A DNA stretch of 6,949 bases from Leptolinea sp. (lineage in GTDB: Bacteria; Chloroflexota; Anaerolineae; Anaerolineales; Anaerolineaceae), in contig JALHEL010000087.1 in the NCBI GenBank assembly GCA_022837205.1, positions 1 through 6,949 on the forward strand, in the 5' to 3' direction. Below the pieces are notes generated by a model. It did no database searches and was not told the DNA's origin. It saw nothing but the letters and a program-made list of their open reading frames with translations. This document shows positions 5,825-6,949 of this stretch, piece by piece; position 1 is the first letter of the stretch; the number at the start of each line of letters is the position of its first letter. Made by a program: the position numbers and the translations under genes.

Positions 5825-6949
5825 ATGAATCAGGGAAAAAAGTACTATCAAAAATCATGGAGTTTAGAAGATCTTTATTCCGGCACAAATAGTGAAGAAT
5901 ACCAAGCTGCGATGAATGAGTTAGGCCATTTAACCGATGAAATCCAAAATTATCGCGAAATGCTTTCTCCGGAAATGTCGGTTTCGGATTTCGGCACCAT
6001 ATTGCAGAAGCTGGAAAAGTTTCATGAAATCGCTTCCCGATTGCTTTCTTATGCGGAGCTTTTGTTTTCTGCCGACACTCAAAACAGCGAAGCGATGAGC
6101 TTGGTGGGACAAACCGAAGCGATTATAACCGAAGCACACAATAAAATTATCTTCTTCTCATTATGGTGGAAATCCATATCCGATGATGAGGCTCAAAGAT
6201 TGATCAAAGAGTTTCCTGATTATCAATATTATCTGAAACAATTGCGGAATACGAAAAAATTTACCCTTCCTGAATTTGCGGAACAAATTATCAACATTAA
6301 AGATATTTCCGGAAAGAATGCTTTGAACACCATATATGAATCGCTGACAAATCGTTATCAGTTCACATTGAAAATTGACGGAAAAAGCAAAAAAGTTTCA
6401 CGGAGCGGATTGATGCAGTACGTCAGAAATGAAAATCCGGAAATTCGAAAGCAGGCATACCGGGAACTTTATCGCGTTTTCGGGGGAGACGGCAATATAT
6501 TGGGGCAGATTTATCAAAGTATCGCTCGGGACTGGTATTTTGAAAATGTTAAAATCAGAAAATATCCTTCTCCGATATCGGTTCGAAACATCGAAAATGA
6601 CATTCCCGATCAGGTTGTCGATTTACTCTTAGATACCTGTATAAAAAATAAGCCGGTATTTCAACACTATTTCGCATTGAAAAAGGAAATGCTTTCGCTT
6701 AAAACTTTCACTCGATACGACATTTATGCACCGCTTCAAAAAGAGGAGAGATTGATCCCGTTTGAAGAAGGCCTTTCGATTGTACAAAGCGCTTTTACCG
6801 ACTTTGATCCGGAATTCGCAGCCATGGCAATGCGTGTGCTTGACGAAGACCATATTGACAGTGCAGATCGCCGGGGAAAAAGGGACGGTGCTTTTTGTTT
6901 GACAACTTCTCCCAAACTGACTCCGTGGGTGCTGGTCAATTATCAGGGA
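5825..6949 (+). CDS. pepF: Oligoendopeptidase F, M3 metallopeptidase (5' part, runs off the window)
   Basis: This open frame runs 375 codons to the window edge without a stop. M3-family oligoendopeptidases are cytoplasmic zinc enzymes that cut short and medium-length peptides; family members are about 560-600 residues, so about two thirds is present. The start (SWSLEDLYSG, about 11-20) matches the usual W-x-L-x-x-L-Y opening. A long helical region follows with no signal peptide. The last visible segment, GKRDGAFC (351-358) then NYQG (372-375), matches the conserved stretch just before the zinc site; the HExxH motif itself should lie shortly beyond the window, so activity cannot be judged here. 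The Cys-containing GAFC form resembles the clade-3 M3 group rather than the classic lactococcal type, from memory. It has its own ribosome binding site and probably its own promoter, and so need not belong to the glycerate kinase operon. Confidence 0.93.
   Translation, partial: MNQGKKYYQKSWSLEDLYSGTNSEEYQAAMNELGHLTDEIQNYREMLSPEMSVSDFGTILQKLEKFHEIASRLLSYAELLFSADTQNSEAMSLVGQTEAIITEAHNKIIFFSLWWKSISDDEAQRLIKEFPDYQYYLKQLRNTKKFTLPEFAEQIINIKDISGKNALNTIYESLTNRYQFTLKIDGKSKKVSRSGLMQYVRNENPEIRKQAYRELYRVFGGDGNILGQIYQSIARDWYFENVKIRKYPSPISVRNIENDIPDQVVDLLLDTCIKNKPVFQHYFALKKEMLSLKTFTRYDIYAPLQKEERLIPFEEGLSIVQSAFTDFDPEFAAMAMRVLDEDHIDSADRRGKRDGAFCLTTSPKLTPWVLVNYQG

Noticed and set aside
1..6949. tRNA or rRNA genes, CRISPR repeats, transposon ends, phage genes or toxin-antitoxin pairs
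   Set aside because: Nothing with cloverleaf, repeat-spacer, terminal inverted repeat or relevant protein motifs was seen on either strand.

Overview
The window holds seven protein-coding genes of an ordinary bacterial chromosome, with short gaps and no RNA gene, CRISPR array, insertion sequence or phage signal that I can see. Base composition looks moderately AT-rich by eye (not counted). The RsgA form, the dipeptide epimerase with an N-terminal WGEGTIP stretch, and the cytoplasmic NlpC/P60 enzyme with an extra N-terminal domain recall proteins of Chloroflexota (Anaerolineae). That placement is memory-based inference and not secure.

Layout. (1) 26-934 (+): rsgA, a circularly permuted GTPase of 30S ribosome maturation, closed by a hairpin that spans its stop codon. 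(2) 1038-2075 and 2084-3100 (+): a tight two-gene operon of an enolase-superfamily dipeptide epimerase and an NlpC/P60 (C40) peptidase, with its own extended -10 promoter. (3) 3170-3922 (-): a convergent serine hydrolase of the class A beta-lactamase fold without a signal peptide. (4) 3993-4337 and 4338-5657 (+): a DUF952 protein starting at TTG, abutting a glycerate 2-kinase; this pair diverges from the serine hydrolase across a 70-bp region with a palindromic TATAAT element. (5) 5825 to the window end (+): the first 375 codons of an M3-family oligoendopeptidase F, cut before its zinc site.

How the genes fit together. The epimerase and C40 enzyme match the YkfB/YkfC logic of murein-peptide recycling: a cytoplasmic peptidase releases L-Ala-D-Glu-type dipeptides and the epimerase converts them to the L,L form for ordinary peptidases. 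The neighbouring serine hydrolase may act on the same class of peptides, and oligoendopeptidase F is a general cytoplasmic peptide-degrading enzyme. The strongest coherent theme is therefore cytoplasmic peptide salvage. The glycerate kinase belongs to central carbon metabolism, and why it is coupled to DUF952 is unknown.

I did not find a clearly new system. The points most worth checking are the role of the DUF952 protein coupled to glycerate kinase, the serine hydrolase that seems to lack the beta-lactamase deacylation glutamate, the N-terminal domain of the C40 enzyme, and the shared divergent promoter.
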